A stretch of 64,000 bases of DNA from Bacteroidetes bacterium OLB10 (GCA_001567275.1 LNBX01000024.1:148763-212762); one strand, 5' to 3'. Shown: positions 48,938 through 58,095, counted from the stretch's first letter. The notes: generated from the letters alone by a model not told the origin. Numbers and translations: made by a program.

Positions 48938-48960
48938 AAAGATATTGTTTTTAGTTTTTT

Positions 48961-49641
48961 TTAATTTCTTCTTCCTCCAAGGTAAATCATCACATAATAC
49001 ATCAGCGTGGCAAGAGCACTTAATGCTGCAACCACATAGGTCATGGCAGCCCACCAGAGTGCATCTTTTGCTTTTGCATGTTCGGCACCGGTTACCATAC
49101 GGCTGCTTTCAAGCCAAACCAATGCTCTTTTGCTGGCATCAAACTCTACCGGCAATGTGATGAAACTGAACAGTACAGTCATTGCAAACAAAATAATTCC
49201 TGCAAGCAGCAGTGAAGGGAATGTATTAATCAACAGAATGCCTGCCAACAAAATCCATTGTACCCACTTGGAAGCAAAACTTACTACCGGAACCAAAGCA
49301 GAACGCAACTGAAGCATTGAGTATGCTTTGGCATGTTGCACTGCGTGGCCACATTCGTGAGCAGCTACTGCAGCAGCAGCAGCATTTCGTCCGCTATACA
49401 CAGGTTCGCTCAGGTTAACCGTACGGTTGAGCGGGTTGTAATGGTCGGTAAGTTGTCCTTCAACAGAAATAACTTTTACATCGTTGATACCATTATCATG
49501 AAGCATTTTTTCGGCAATTTCTTTTCCGCTCATACCGTTGCCCAAGGTTTCATGCGAGTATTGCTCAAACTTTCGTTTTAGCTGTGAACTCACCAGCCAA
49601 CCAATGAGCATAAATAATATTACAATCAGATAAATTCCCAT
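48961..49641 (-). CDS. YugP-type membrane zinc metallopeptidase
   Basis: 226 aa. N-terminal helix (GIYLIVILFMLIGWLVSS), then DHYNPLNRTVNLSEPVYSGR, the zinc motif AAAVAAHECGHAVQHA near residue 95, three more membrane helices and a cytosolic loop with LPVEFDASKRALVWLE. This is the DUF2265/YugP family (zinc_metallopep). Family members are widespread and of poorly known substrate. A gap with a -7 box follows upstream. Confidence 0.92.
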   Translation of the reverse strand: MGIYLIVILFMLIGWLVSSQLKRKFEQYSHETLGNGMSGKEIAEKMLHDNGINDVKVISVEGQLTDHYNPLNRTVNLSEPVYSGRNAAAAAVAAHECGHAVQHAKAYSMLQLRSALVPVVSFASKWVQWILLAGILLINTFPSLLLAGIILFAMTVLFSFITLPVEFDASKRALVWLESSRMVTGAEHAKAKDALWWAAMTYVVAALSALATLMYYVMIYLGGRRN

Positions 49642-49705
49642 TTTTTATATTTTATTTGAGTTGAAACAGTTTATTGATGTTTAAGTTTTGTTGTCAAAAA
49701 GTATG

Positions 49706-49713
49706 CAAATATA
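49706..49713 (-). promoter_or_regulatory. -7 promoter box of the zinc peptidase gene
   Basis: Minus strand TATATTTG, exact TAnnTTTG, 64 bp before the ATG at 49641. Confidence 0.5.
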
Positions 49714-49757
49714 CACTATCGGCACTTTTGGCAGAAACGGACTTACAGACAGGAATA

Positions 49758-50849
49758 TTATTCCCAACGGAAGGTTTTAGCTGCCAAAAGGTAAATACCT
49801 ACGCCCCAGCCAAGCAATACCAGCAGTTGAGAAGAAACATCTAATAATCCTGCTCCTTCAAAGGCTACTTTTCGCAGTGCATCGTTCAGATAAGTCAGCG
49901 GCATGGCTTTGCAGATGGGCTGCATCCATGCAGGAAAAACTTCGATAGGGAAAAAAGTACCTGCCAATAGAAATTGTGGCAGAGTGATGATGTTGGAAAT
50001 AGGAGGAATGGTGCTCTCACTTTTTGCAATTCCTGAAACGATGAACCCAAATCCCATAAATACAATTAAACCAAAAGCACATAGCAACAGCATATTCAGA
50101 AATGTTATCCAGCCATGAATGAGAGTAAATCCGAAAGCGTATTTTCCAATGGTGATAATAAAACAAGCTCCCAATAATGAAAATACCATCCGGCTGATTG
50201 TTTCACCAAAAATGATGGAAATACGTTTGACAGGTGTTGCAAAAAAGCGTTTGATTACTAATGTCTGGCGTAAACTGAAAAACACAAATGCCGTTCCGAA
50301 AACACCTGTTGACAGCAATGCAAATCCCAACTGCCCCGGCAAAATAAAATCAATTTGTTTGTATTCGCGTCCCGGAATTACTTCCTGTTTTAATTCGGCC
50401 ATCGGATGTTGAATGTGTGCCATCTGAAAATTCACCTTGCTGATAATATTGTCGAGCATGTTGTGAGCAAGTGAACCTTTGTCGGGCGATGCGGTGGAAG
50501 TTATCAGGTGTGCAGTATAGTCTGTATATATGCTGTTGGAATTTTTTTCAATTTTTAAGATGGCATCAATCTCGCCTTTTTGTAATTCCTGATGCATTTT
50601 CTCAGGGGAACCATCAACTAATTTTACAACATTTACTTTTTGCAGACTCTGAAAAACAGCATTATTTGTATCGCTGTCCTTGTCAATAAAAAGTTTTACT
50701 TTAACAGGACCTCCGGATAAGAAACCAAATACAAGAATAAAAATCAAAGGAAATGCAATGGTAAAAACCACAGCACTGGGGCTGCGAAGAATTGAGCGGA
50801 AGCTGGCTTTTGCAATAGCCATCATTGCTCTGAACTGTGAATATTTCAT
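49758..50849 (-). CDS. ABC-2 type transporter permease
   Basis: 363 aa. One N-terminal helix (SAVVFTIAFPLIFILVFGFL), a periplasmic domain of about 140 residues (KVKLFIDKDSDTNNAVFQSL), then five helices; FILPGQLGFALLSTGVFGTA and PISNIITLPQFLLAGTFFPI are the typical ABC2_membrane_3 stretches. The topology matches drug or polysaccharide exporters of the ABC-2 class. No ATPase gene is next to it; it could be upstream outside a common operon, or the partner lies elsewhere. Confidence 0.88.
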   Translation of the reverse strand: MKYSQFRAMMAIAKASFRSILRSPSAVVFTIAFPLIFILVFGFLSGGPVKVKLFIDKDSDTNNAVFQSLQKVNVVKLVDGSPEKMHQELQKGEIDAILKIEKNSNSIYTDYTAHLITSTASPDKGSLAHNMLDNIISKVNFQMAHIQHPMAELKQEVIPGREYKQIDFILPGQLGFALLSTGVFGTAFVFFSLRQTLVIKRFFATPVKRISIIFGETISRMVFSLLGACFIITIGKYAFGFTLIHGWITFLNMLLLCAFGLIVFMGFGFIVSGIAKSESTIPPISNIITLPQFLLAGTFFPIEVFPAWMQPICKAMPLTYLNDALRKVAFEGAGLLDVSSQLLVLLGWGVGIYLLAAKTFRWE

Positions 50850-50987
50850 TGTGGTATCTTAATACGGAAATCAGGCGTCAAAAGTAATTCAGTTATGCCC
50901 TTCTCAGACTTATTTTTATTAAAAAAAGGTGATTTTATTCAACAATGAAAAAACTTTGTCATTCTAAACTTACAGCAATACCAATGA

Positions 50988-51446
50988 TTAAGGACAAATC
51001 ATGTAAATGTGAGGAATGTTATCTTCTAAAAAAGGTTCGCCCTGCATCTGAAATCCAAATGATTCATAAAAATTTTTCAGATAACTCTGAGCCATAATTT
51101 TAACCGGCTGATGCCCGAAAAACCTCACACACTCATCCATTGAACGCTGGAATAACTGACGTCCGATGCCTGTACCTCTCACTTGCATGTGGGTGGCTAC
51201 TCTGCCTATGGAGGGTTCAGGATAAAGTATTCCCGGAGGGATAATTCTGCTGTAAGCCACAACTATGTTATTCTTTCTGCCGGTAAGGTGCAACGACAGT
51301 TGATCTATTCCGTCCATATCGCGATAAGGACATGTTTGCTCTACTACAAAAACCTGCTGACGCATTTGCAACAAATCGTACAGTTCGTTGGACGATAAGT
51401 TGTGAAAGGATTTTAAAGACCAGAGTATATTTTCGGATGATGGCAT
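50988..51446 (-). CDS. ElaA-like GNAT N-acetyltransferase
   Basis: 152 aa. ElaA pattern: YDLLQMRQQVFVVEQTCPYR, then DGIDQLSLHL and the acetyl-CoA loop VRGTGIGRQLFQRSMDE (R/Q-x-x-G-x-G/A). The end has SYLKNFYESFGFQMQGEPF and EDNIPHIYM, as in ElaA. The acceptor is unknown. Confidence 0.9.
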   Translation of the reverse strand: MPSSENILWSLKSFHNLSSNELYDLLQMRQQVFVVEQTCPYRDMDGIDQLSLHLTGRKNNIVVAYSRIIPPGILYPEPSIGRVATHMQVRGTGIGRQLFQRSMDECVRFFGHQPVKIMAQSYLKNFYESFGFQMQGEPFLEDNIPHIYMICP

Positions 51447-51636
51447 AGCTGCTGCAGAAATTCAAATTGTATGAAAACAAAAATGAGCAATTTTCTTATT
51501 GCAATGTATTTGAACTTTGTAAAACATGTTCAGCAATTCCTTTTTTAATAACAATGGCATTATGAATGATAAACTGAAGCAACAGGCTGATAAATATTTT
51601 TCAACGTTGATACCCGTAATTCGTATTGTATTTCAA

Positions 51637-51644
51637 TATTTTTG
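51637..51644 (+). promoter_or_regulatory. -7 promoter box of the DUF4271-hemD operon
   Basis: TATTTTTG, exact TAnnTTTG, five bases before the ATG at 51650. The predicted start of transcription falls on or next to the ATG, so the transcript would be leaderless. No RBS is visible. Confidence 0.5.
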
Positions 51645-51649
51645 CAGTC

Positions 51650-52614
51650 ATGTCAACCGGTCAGATTATCAGCAAAGACAGCAGCAACTCTGCTGCTAAA
51701 ATTTCTGTTGACGGAACTCATCAGTTGCATCAGATAATTTCAGGCATTGCAAAAACTGATTCAGTTTTAAAATCAGGTGACACAACAGCGATTGCCGATT
51801 CAAGAAAAACAGCGTCAGATTCAGCATCAGCAGTTGCAACATTCAGATTTGTGGATGAGGAAAATACGGACCTTTCTACCAATGAAATTTCATTTCTTCC
51901 TTCATCATCATATTTAGGTTCGCATGTGCTGAATGTTCATTCACGCTCTCCTGTTTCGTATAGCAAACCGGTGCCCGACTGGTATGCAATAGTTTTATTG
52001 GTGCTCATAGCAGGAATTACGGTGATAAAAGTTTTTTACCACAGTATATTCAGGCAAATGATTAGTGCACTTTACAATTTTGCAGTTACCAACCAGGTAG
52101 TGCGCGATGAGAATATGCTGGTTCAGCGTGCTTCAATTTTGCTTAATGCAATTTTTTTATGGTGGTGCAGGATTGTTTTTATACTGGGTAAGTATGAAGT
52201 TGAGTTGGAACAATCCCATAATTAATCATGGGCTTCTGAGGTTCTTCTTTTTTGCATTTGTTACGGCAGTTTTTTTTCTCTGTAAAAATGCTTTTACTCA
52301 AATTTATCGGTTGGGTTTTTGGTATTGACAAACAAATTTCAGTGTATGTGTTCTCCATATTTCTGGCCAATAATGCTATTGGCGTAGTACTGGTAGCAAC
52401 AGCAGCAGCCATGGCTTATCTGACAGAATTTTCATTTGTAAATTATCTGTGGCTGGTGTTGGCAACAGTGGCAACAGCCTTCCTGTATTTGTTTTACAGA
52501 GCCATCTTGATATCCCGCTCTATTCCGGGCTTCAGATTGTATTATTTATTTTTATACTTTTGCACCCTTGAAATTGTACCGTTGATTTTAATCATAAAGT
52601 TGACGATTTGGTAA
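51650..52614 (+). CDS. DUF4271 membrane protein (two frameshifts)
   Basis: About 321 aa in composite. A polar N-terminal third (KISVDGTHQLHQIISGIAKT; HVLNVHSRSPVSYSKPVPDW) leads to a first helix (WYAIVLLVLIAGITVIKVFY), then FRQMISALYNFAVTNQVVRD and more helices (FIGWVFGIDKQISVYVFSIF; YLFLYFCTLEIVPLILIIKL). Two T-run indels split it: T7 at 52152-52158 (one T too many) and T8 at 52270-52277 (likely one too many). The middle part is in the third frame, 52160-52270 (YWVSMKLSWNNPIINHGLLR). DUF4271 is regularly placed upstream of hemD in this phylum. Its role is not known. Confidence 0.82.
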
Positions 52615-52639
52615 TTAAAAAAACAGGTGAATTAAAAGT

Positions 52640-53395
52640 ATGACCGGTAATTTGAAGGTAAAAACAATTTTAGTTACACAACCAAAGCCAGAGACGGATA
52701 AAAATCCATACTTCGACCTTGCTAAGAAGTTTAATCTGAAAATTGATTTCAGACCATTTATTCAGATTGAAGGAATCCCGTCAAAAGATTTCAGGAGAGA
52801 CAGGGTAAACCTCCCCGACTTTCAGGCAGTAATTCTCACAAGCCGTCAGGCGGCAGATCATTATTTCAGAATGGCAAACGAAATGCGCTTTACCAATTTT
52901 GATGAAGTAAAATTTTTCTGCGTATCGGAATCTACAGCATTTTATCTGCAAAAATATATCACTTACCGCAAGCGTAAAGTATTTTATGGCAACAACAGCA
53001 TCAACGACCTTACTGATGTTCTGAAAAAACATAAGAAAGAAAAGTTTTTATTGCCATGCAGCGAAGTGATGAACCCTGATATCATCAACACACTTAAAGA
53101 AGGCGATATTGATTTTGTTACTGCTGCAATTTACCGAACAGTTAGCAGCGACCTCTCAGATGTGGATATAAATTCATTCGACATGATTGTGTTTTTCAGC
53201 CCGTCAGGGGTGCAGTCATTGATCAAGAATTTTCCTAAATACAAACAGAATAATACACGCATTGCTACCTTTGGTGTTACCACAGCTCAGACTGCAAAAG
53301 AGGCCAAGCTCAAAGTAGAAGTGATGGCTCCTGTTCCTGAGGCACCCAGCATGACAATGGCTATTGAACAGTATCTCAAAAAAGCCAATAAATAA
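52640..53395 (+). CDS. hemD: Uroporphyrinogen-III synthase
   Basis: 251 aa. HemD is poorly conserved, but the pattern fits: KTILVTQPKPETDKNPYFDL at the start, LTSRQAADHYFRMANEM, KKEKFLLPCSEVMNPDIINT, then IVFFSPSGVQSLIKNFP and TRIATFGVTTAQTAKEAKL. These are the two Rossmann-like domains and the S-P-S-G motif. It closes hydroxymethylbilane to uroporphyrinogen III in haem synthesis. It follows the DUF4271 gene by 25 nt, the typical Bacteroidota pair. Confidence 0.88.
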   Translation: MTGNLKVKTILVTQPKPETDKNPYFDLAKKFNLKIDFRPFIQIEGIPSKDFRRDRVNLPDFQAVILTSRQAADHYFRMANEMRFTNFDEVKFFCVSESTAFYLQKYITYRKRKVFYGNNSINDLTDVLKKHKKEKFLLPCSEVMNPDIINTLKEGDIDFVTAAIYRTVSSDLSDVDINSFDMIVFFSPSGVQSLIKNFPKYKQNNTRIATFGVTTAQTAKEAKLKVEVMAPVPEAPSMTMAIEQYLKKANK

Positions 53396-53405
53396 GGTAA
53401 ACGGT

Positions 53406-54521
53406 TTACTTACTGTTTTTGTTAATTGCTGCGCGCAACTTCACTGATTCCTGCTGAAAGGTTTTGTTGGAAGATGCATCCAGTTTGTTGAGATAAACAA
53501 GTGCATTGCTGTACTGTTTCATTTCATTGCAGCACCAGGCTCCGTAATACAAAGCATTTACGTCATTAGCATGTTCTGATAAAATAAGCTGAAACTTCTG
53601 CAATGCGATTTCATATTTTTTTCGGTTCAATTCACTCAAAGCACTTTCAAGCAATTCATCATAGCTCACATTTTTAACCTGCATGGTGTTCAGCGCTCTG
53701 CTTTTGTCTTTGTTTTTATGAATGTCTGAATCAACACTTTCTTCGTTGCTCATGGCAGGCGCATCCGCTCTGTGCGTATATTCATTTGCATAATTATACG
53801 TTTTGAAACCCTGTATTTTTTTCAGTCTTGAATTGTTTTCAGCAACCGGTGCACCGGCAGCCATTACTGATTTTTCGCGATACGAATGATCCTGTACAGG
53901 TTCGGGCTCTGCAACGGTGGCTGCTACAGCGTATGCATCATTTAAGCCAACACCTGAAGAAATAGTATCTGCAGGAGGCGATTGCATGGGCTGAGCGGTA
54001 ATGCCTGAAGCTTTTTCACTTTTCTTGTTGGGTATAGCAGCAGCATGCTCCTCTGAAATTTGATGTTGAGATTCTGCCACCGACCTATCACTGTTAGGCT
54101 CAATCGGTGTGGCCTTGATTTCGGCAGGAGGTGGAGGAGGTGGAGTGACAGGGTGTTCGGCAGGAGTAAGTTTAGCAGCAATTTTTTCTTCACCGGTGTG
54201 ATTATAAACAGAAATAACCCAACCTGCAGCAAGCAACAGCACTACGGATGCAGCAGCATACCACCATCGGCTGGCAGCAGGCGCATGGCCATGTCCTGTT
54301 GAATATTTAGCTGCTACTGTTTGTATAGTTTCATCAAGTGCATGTGAAGTGTCGGGCATTGCCAATCCCTCCAGCGCATCGGAGCACAACTCACAATCGG
54401 TTAAATGTTTTTCAACTTCATGTTCTTCAGCAGCTGTGAGTGTGCCTTTGCTGTAAGCAATCAATTTCTCTTTGCTGAGGCATTGCGAAGTTTGAAATAT
54501 GTCTGTTTTATTGTTGTACAT
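53406..54521 (-). CDS. Anti-sigma factor with zinc-finger, one membrane helix and C-terminal TPR
   Basis: 371 aa. Residues 15-50 form the anti-sigma zinc finger (HEVEKHLTDCELCSDALEG, H-x3-H..C-x2-C type). A helix near 85-105 (WWYAAASVVLLLAAGWVISV) crosses the membrane. A proline-rich and Ala/Glu-rich linker follows (TPPPPPPAEIKATP), then a TPR-like end (KKYEIALQKFQLILSEHAND; NALVYLNKLDASSNK). The start overlaps the ECF sigma gene by 14 nt. It should hold the sigma factor inactive until a periplasmic signal arrives. Confidence 0.88.
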   Translation of the reverse strand: MYNNKTDIFQTSQCLSKEKLIAYSKGTLTAAEEHEVEKHLTDCELCSDALEGLAMPDTSHALDETIQTVAAKYSTGHGHAPAASRWWYAAASVVLLLAAGWVISVYNHTGEEKIAAKLTPAEHPVTPPPPPPAEIKATPIEPNSDRSVAESQHQISEEHAAAIPNKKSEKASGITAQPMQSPPADTISSGVGLNDAYAVAATVAEPEPVQDHSYREKSVMAAGAPVAENNSRLKKIQGFKTYNYANEYTHRADAPAMSNEESVDSDIHKNKDKSRALNTMQVKNVSYDELLESALSELNRKKYEIALQKFQLILSEHANDVNALYYGAWCCNEMKQYSNALVYLNKLDASSNKTFQQESVKLRAAINKNSK

Positions 54522-55104
54522 GATTTTTCTTCTCCATATAAATTTTGAGGTTTCGTTTTCCGTTCTGAATGTAGCTTTTCACCTGTTTGAAATCAAAACC
54601 CGTAAGCTCTGATATTTCATTGTAGCATTTTTCTTTCAGGTAAAACAGTTCAATACAAATACGTTGTTCCTCATTCAGTGTGCTGACAGCTTCTTCCAGC
54701 AGTTGCAACTCATATTCACGTTCGTTTGCTTTTTTCAGATGGTCGTGATCCATATCCTCTGCCATTGTTTTTTCGTCCTGCACAAATCTGTCGGCCCGGT
54801 TTTTTGCAGCCTGGTTGCTTCGCAACTGCATCAGGCAGAAGTTTTGTGCAACACGGTGCAGCCAGTACGAAAACTTTTGCACTTCATGCTTACGCAAATC
54901 GGTATGCAGTTTTTCAAATATCTGCAACACGGCATCCTTACTCTCATCGGTATCTTTCAGATATTTCATACATACACCAAATACCAGATGCGCATAGCGG
55001 TTGAACAATATCCCTACAGCCTGCTTATCGTTTTTCAGGCGATACGCTGCTATCAGCTCTTCATCGGTTAAAGCGCTTTGATCCTTATTACGGATGAGCC
55101 ACAT
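54508..55104 (-). CDS. ECF RNA polymerase sigma factor
   Basis: 198 aa. Region 2: GILFNRYAHLVFGVCMKYLK, then DESKDAVLQIFEKLHTDLRK and FSYWLHRVAQNFCLMQLRSN. Region 4: LNEEQRICIELFYLKEKCYN and EISELTGFDFKQVKSYIQNG. It is transcribed with the anti-sigma gene. Its target promoters are unknown. ECF sigma factors of this kind respond to envelope signals or control their own operons. Confidence 0.93.
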   Translation of the reverse strand: MWLIRNKDQSALTDEELIAAYRLKNDKQAVGILFNRYAHLVFGVCMKYLKDTDESKDAVLQIFEKLHTDLRKHEVQKFSYWLHRVAQNFCLMQLRSNQAAKNRADRFVQDEKTMAEDMDHDHLKKANEREYELQLLEEAVSTLNEEQRICIELFYLKEKCYNEISELTGFDFKQVKSYIQNGKRNLKIYMEKKNHVQQ

Positions 55105-55199
55105 AAATAATTTTTACTTTCTGATTGATGTTAAGATGCCGTTGCCGGAAGGATTCCATAAAGCCTTCAAAAAAAAATATAAGCGGAAGGTAAATGCCG

Positions 55200-55478
55200 T
55201 CAAAGCACCACTTCTTTGATGGCCGTAATAGGAATATCTTTCCCTGCCTTCAGCTCGACATGGTTGGAGGTAACGGCCCAAACGGTGGTTTCAACTGCGC
55301 AGGTGCCTTCTGTTGTTTCAAACACGATGCGCACTTTTTGTTTGTAGTCGTTGCCCAGTGCCATGGCTCCATCGAGGAGAATTTTGCGTTTGGCTCTGTC
55401 CACTTCATCAGTAAGCACTTCCTGTTGCACAAAGTGATACTGGTTCAGGTCTTCTTTTGGAATAATGGTGAGTTCCAT
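55200..55478 (-). CDS. Small conserved hypothetical protein
   Basis: 92 aa: MELTIIPKEDLNQYHFVQQE, then VDRAKRKILLDGAMALGNDY and beta-rich KVRIVFETTEGTCAVETTVW plus AVTSNHVELKAGKDIPITAI. The end looks like a small beta barrel (as in Tudor/SH3-like folds). It has no signal or membrane part. Short proteins like this are widespread in the phylum; the role is unknown. It sits alone between the sigma gene and the propeller gene. Confidence 0.75.
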   Translation of the reverse strand: MELTIIPKEDLNQYHFVQQEVLTDEVDRAKRKILLDGAMALGNDYKQKVRIVFETTEGTCAVETTVWAVTSNHVELKAGKDIPITAIKEVVL

Positions 55479-55535
55479 ATATCAGGTGTTGATTGAGTCC
55501 TTAAAAAATGCGGCATCTAAAGATATATGTTTTTT

Positions 55536-56588
55536 TTATTTCTGCCAATTTAATTTTAGCCGTGCAATCCGGCCTTTGCTGCCTGCCATCCAAAGATAGT
55601 GGCTGCCCGGTGCATAGCTCAGCGCATAAAAGGGGAGAGAAGACCCGTTTTCGTCCAGCCACTCTACGGCTTTTCCTTTGTTGTCAATAGCATAGGTGCC
55701 CTGCATTCCGGTAACTGCTGTCAGGTTGGTGCCTGATAATATCTTCACCGATGATACAAAAGCATTGCCCGGCAGCGGCAACGCAGTCCAGTGATGGCCG
55801 CCATCCGTTGTTTTAAAAAGTGTAACGATGGAAGAATCATTTTTCAGATAATTTCCGCCACCGATATATCCTGTTTGCGCATTGGCGAAGTCGGTGGTGA
55901 ATATACCCGTGAGTTCCTCTCCGCTTACCACGGGTGCAGGCAGCGCAGTAAAGGAAGCACCATCATCCGACACAAAAAGACGTGAATGTTTTCCTCCTGT
56001 AACAAAACGCAGGTGGTTGCCCTGCCACCATACAGTAGAATTACTTGCTGCAAAACAGGCTTCGCCATCATAAGCAGCAGGCAGTGCCTTGCAGGGTATC
56101 TGTTGCCATGTTTCACCGCCATTGTATGTCATCATAATTCTGAAACATCCGTCAGCAGGGTCAGAAACAGCTATGCCATGCTGTGCATCTTTAAAATACA
56201 GTGCGTCAAAAAATATTTTCGGAGCATGATTGGCGAAAACCGTGCGCCAGTTTTTTCCGTAATCATAAGTCTTAAACATATAAGCAGGCGAGTCAATACT
56301 CAGCAGCAGAACGGTAGAGTCATTGAGCGCTGCTATGGAACGGAACTCAGGATATTTTCCTTCAACGGCAATCGAATCGGTATGCCATGTTTTACCTCCG
56401 TCACGGGTAAAGCCATACACACCATTGTTGGCAGCAAACCAAACGGTTTGGTCGCTGCACACTTGTAATGCACGGATGCTCAGATGCGGCTGCTGCTGAA
56501 AATAATCTGTCGCAACACGCTGTGTGTTTTGAGAAAAAATACTTCCGTGCATCCATAACAACAAAATAAGAAGTGTGGCAATGCGCAT
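55536..56588 (-). CDS. YCF48/BNR-repeat beta-propeller secreted protein
   Basis: 350 aa from ATG 56588 (signal MRIATLLILLLWMHGSIFSQ); a longer frame from 56645 adds a non-signal tail and is less likely. Repeats contain the Asp-box/YCF48 pattern: YGFTRDGGKTWHTDS, MFKTYDYGKNWRTVF, MTYNGGETWQQIP, LFKTTDGGHHWTALP. These give a propeller of at least six or seven blades. The closing blade is LWMAGSKGRIARLKLNWQK. It is related to YCF48/Hcf136-like and sialidase-like propellers but lacks catalytic residues. It is exported, with no T9SS tail. Binding partner unknown. Confidence 0.85.
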   Translation of the reverse strand: MRIATLLILLLWMHGSIFSQNTQRVATDYFQQQPHLSIRALQVCSDQTVWFAANNGVYGFTRDGGKTWHTDSIAVEGKYPEFRSIAALNDSTVLLLSIDSPAYMFKTYDYGKNWRTVFANHAPKIFFDALYFKDAQHGIAVSDPADGCFRIMMTYNGGETWQQIPCKALPAAYDGEACFAASNSTVWWQGNHLRFVTGGKHSRLFVSDDGASFTALPAPVVSGEELTGIFTTDFANAQTGYIGGGNYLKNDSSIVTLFKTTDGGHHWTALPLPGNAFVSSVKILSGTNLTAVTGMQGTYAIDNKGKAVEWLDENGSSLPFYALSYAPGSHYLWMAGSKGRIARLKLNWQK

Positions 56589-56722
56589 GGTTATTTTTTT
56601 TTGAAAGAAATCAAATGTAATTAAACCTTCTGTTATGACAGCCATGCAATCTTTGATAAAAAAATTTTTACCCTGAAAAATAAAGAATTAGAGATACAAC
56701 ATGATTTTTCTGAAAAGAGTCC

Positions 56723-56745
56723 GTTACAACAGATTATATTGTAAC
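56723..56745. promoter_or_regulatory. Palindromic operator candidate upstream of dinB
   Basis: GTTACAA-N9-TTGTAAC, perfect 7-bp arms, 24 bp before the dinB ATG. The placement over the promoter of a damage-tolerance operon suggests a LexA-type or similar repressor site. It differs from the E. coli box. Confidence 0.5.
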
Positions 56746-56769
56746 CATTATATTGATTGTATTATAAGC

Positions 56770-58047
56770 ATGACTCAGCTATCAGACAGGCAGATTGTAC
56801 ACATGGATCTGGATTGTTTTTTTGTTTCCGTATCGAGGTTGCTGCATCCCGAGCTGAATAACAAGCCCGTGATTGTGGGAGGAGGCGAGCGCGGTGTAGT
56901 GGCAGCATGCAGTTACGAAACACGCAGGTACGGTGTTCATTCGGCTATGCCCATCAGGCAGGCTAAACGTCTTTGTCCGGAGGCAGTGATTATACGTGGC
57001 GATTATGATGCTTACAGCAGCCACTCCGATATGGTGAATGAAATCATCAGCGAAAAAGTGCCGTTGTATGAGCGCAGCAGCATTGATGAATTTTATATTG
57101 ACTTCACAGGGATGGATCGTTTTTTCGGGTCGTATAAGTTTGCAACCGAACTGCGCCAATGCATCATACGTGAGACGGGGTTGCCTATTTCTTTCGGGAT
57201 GAGTGCCAACAAAACCGTAAGCAAAGTTGCCACCGATGAAGTGAAACCCAACAACCAGATGAAGGTTGATTCAGGAGAAGAAAAATTTTTTTTGGCTCCG
57301 TTGTCGGTGCGCAAAATTCCTATGGTGGGCGAAAAAACCTATACACTGCTGCGCAGTATGGGAGTAGAGAAAGTAAAAACCGTGCAGGAGATGCCTGTGG
57401 AACTGATGGAAAATGTACTGGGCGAAAACGGTGTAAGCATCTGGAAAAAATCCAACGGCATTGATCCTTCACCCGTAGAACCATATCACGAGCAGAAAAG
57501 TATGAGCACCGAAGAAACCTTCGAACAGGATACCATTGACGTGCAGCGGATGAAACACATCCTCATTGCCATGACGGAGAAACTTTGTTTCCGCCTGCGC
57601 AGCGAGCGCAAACTCACTGCCTGTGTAGCCGTAAAAATCCGTTACAGCAACTTCGACACGCACACCATGCAGTGCCGCATACCCTATACCAGTTGCGACC
57701 ACACACTTATAAAATATGTAAAAGAGTTGTTCGAAAAACTGTTTCACCGCAGACTGCTCATACGGCTGATAGGCGTTAAGTTCAGCCACCTCATTGGCGG
57801 TGGTCACCAGATAAATCTTTTTGAAGACAGCGAAGAAATCATCAACCTGTATCAGGCAATGGACAAAATGCGGCTGCGCTATGGCGAAGATAAAATTCAG
57901 CGGGCAGCAGCACTGAGTTTTTCGCTGCGCGGTTTCAACCCTTTCAACGGGTTGAGCAAATCACCTGTCGGGAAACAAACACGTGATACACTTCTTTTGG
58001 CAGATGGCGATGTAAAAACTTCGGCCCCGGACAATACGGAAATATAA
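56770..58047 (+). CDS. dinB: Y-family DNA polymerase IV-like protein
   Basis: 425 aa from ATG 56770 (MTQLSDRQIVHMDLDCFFVS); the upstream in-frame ATG at 56701 precedes the operator and is rejected. Catalytic residues are present: DLDCFF (Asp near residue 13) and SSIDEFYID (Asp-Glu near 105), so it is an active polymerase and not a degenerate ImuB. The palm part has SYETRRYGVHSAMPIRQAKR, the HhH part VRKIPMVGEKTYTLLRSMGV, and the little finger IRYSNFDTHTMQCRIPYTS. It copies past damaged bases at low fidelity. It is followed after 48 nt by a dnaE-type gene, a two-polymerase mutagenesis cassette like the ImuA/ImuB/DnaE2 operons. Confidence 0.95.
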   Translation: MTQLSDRQIVHMDLDCFFVSVSRLLHPELNNKPVIVGGGERGVVAACSYETRRYGVHSAMPIRQAKRLCPEAVIIRGDYDAYSSHSDMVNEIISEKVPLYERSSIDEFYIDFTGMDRFFGSYKFATELRQCIIRETGLPISFGMSANKTVSKVATDEVKPNNQMKVDSGEEKFFLAPLSVRKIPMVGEKTYTLLRSMGVEKVKTVQEMPVELMENVLGENGVSIWKKSNGIDPSPVEPYHEQKSMSTEETFEQDTIDVQRMKHILIAMTEKLCFRLRSERKLTACVAVKIRYSNFDTHTMQCRIPYTSCDHTLIKYVKELFEKLFHRRLLIRLIGVKFSHLIGGGHQINLFEDSEEIINLYQAMDKMRLRYGEDKIQRAAALSFSLRGFNPFNGLSKSPVGKQTRDTLLLADGDVKTSAPDNTEI

Positions 58048-58095
58048 AAACAGTAACTCTTTCGTTGCGCGATAACGTGAATCAACCCGAACATC

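Noticed and set aside
53396..53412. Small palindrome GGTAAACGGTTTACT as a terminator
   Set aside because: The stem is short, the loop is absent and there is no T tract.
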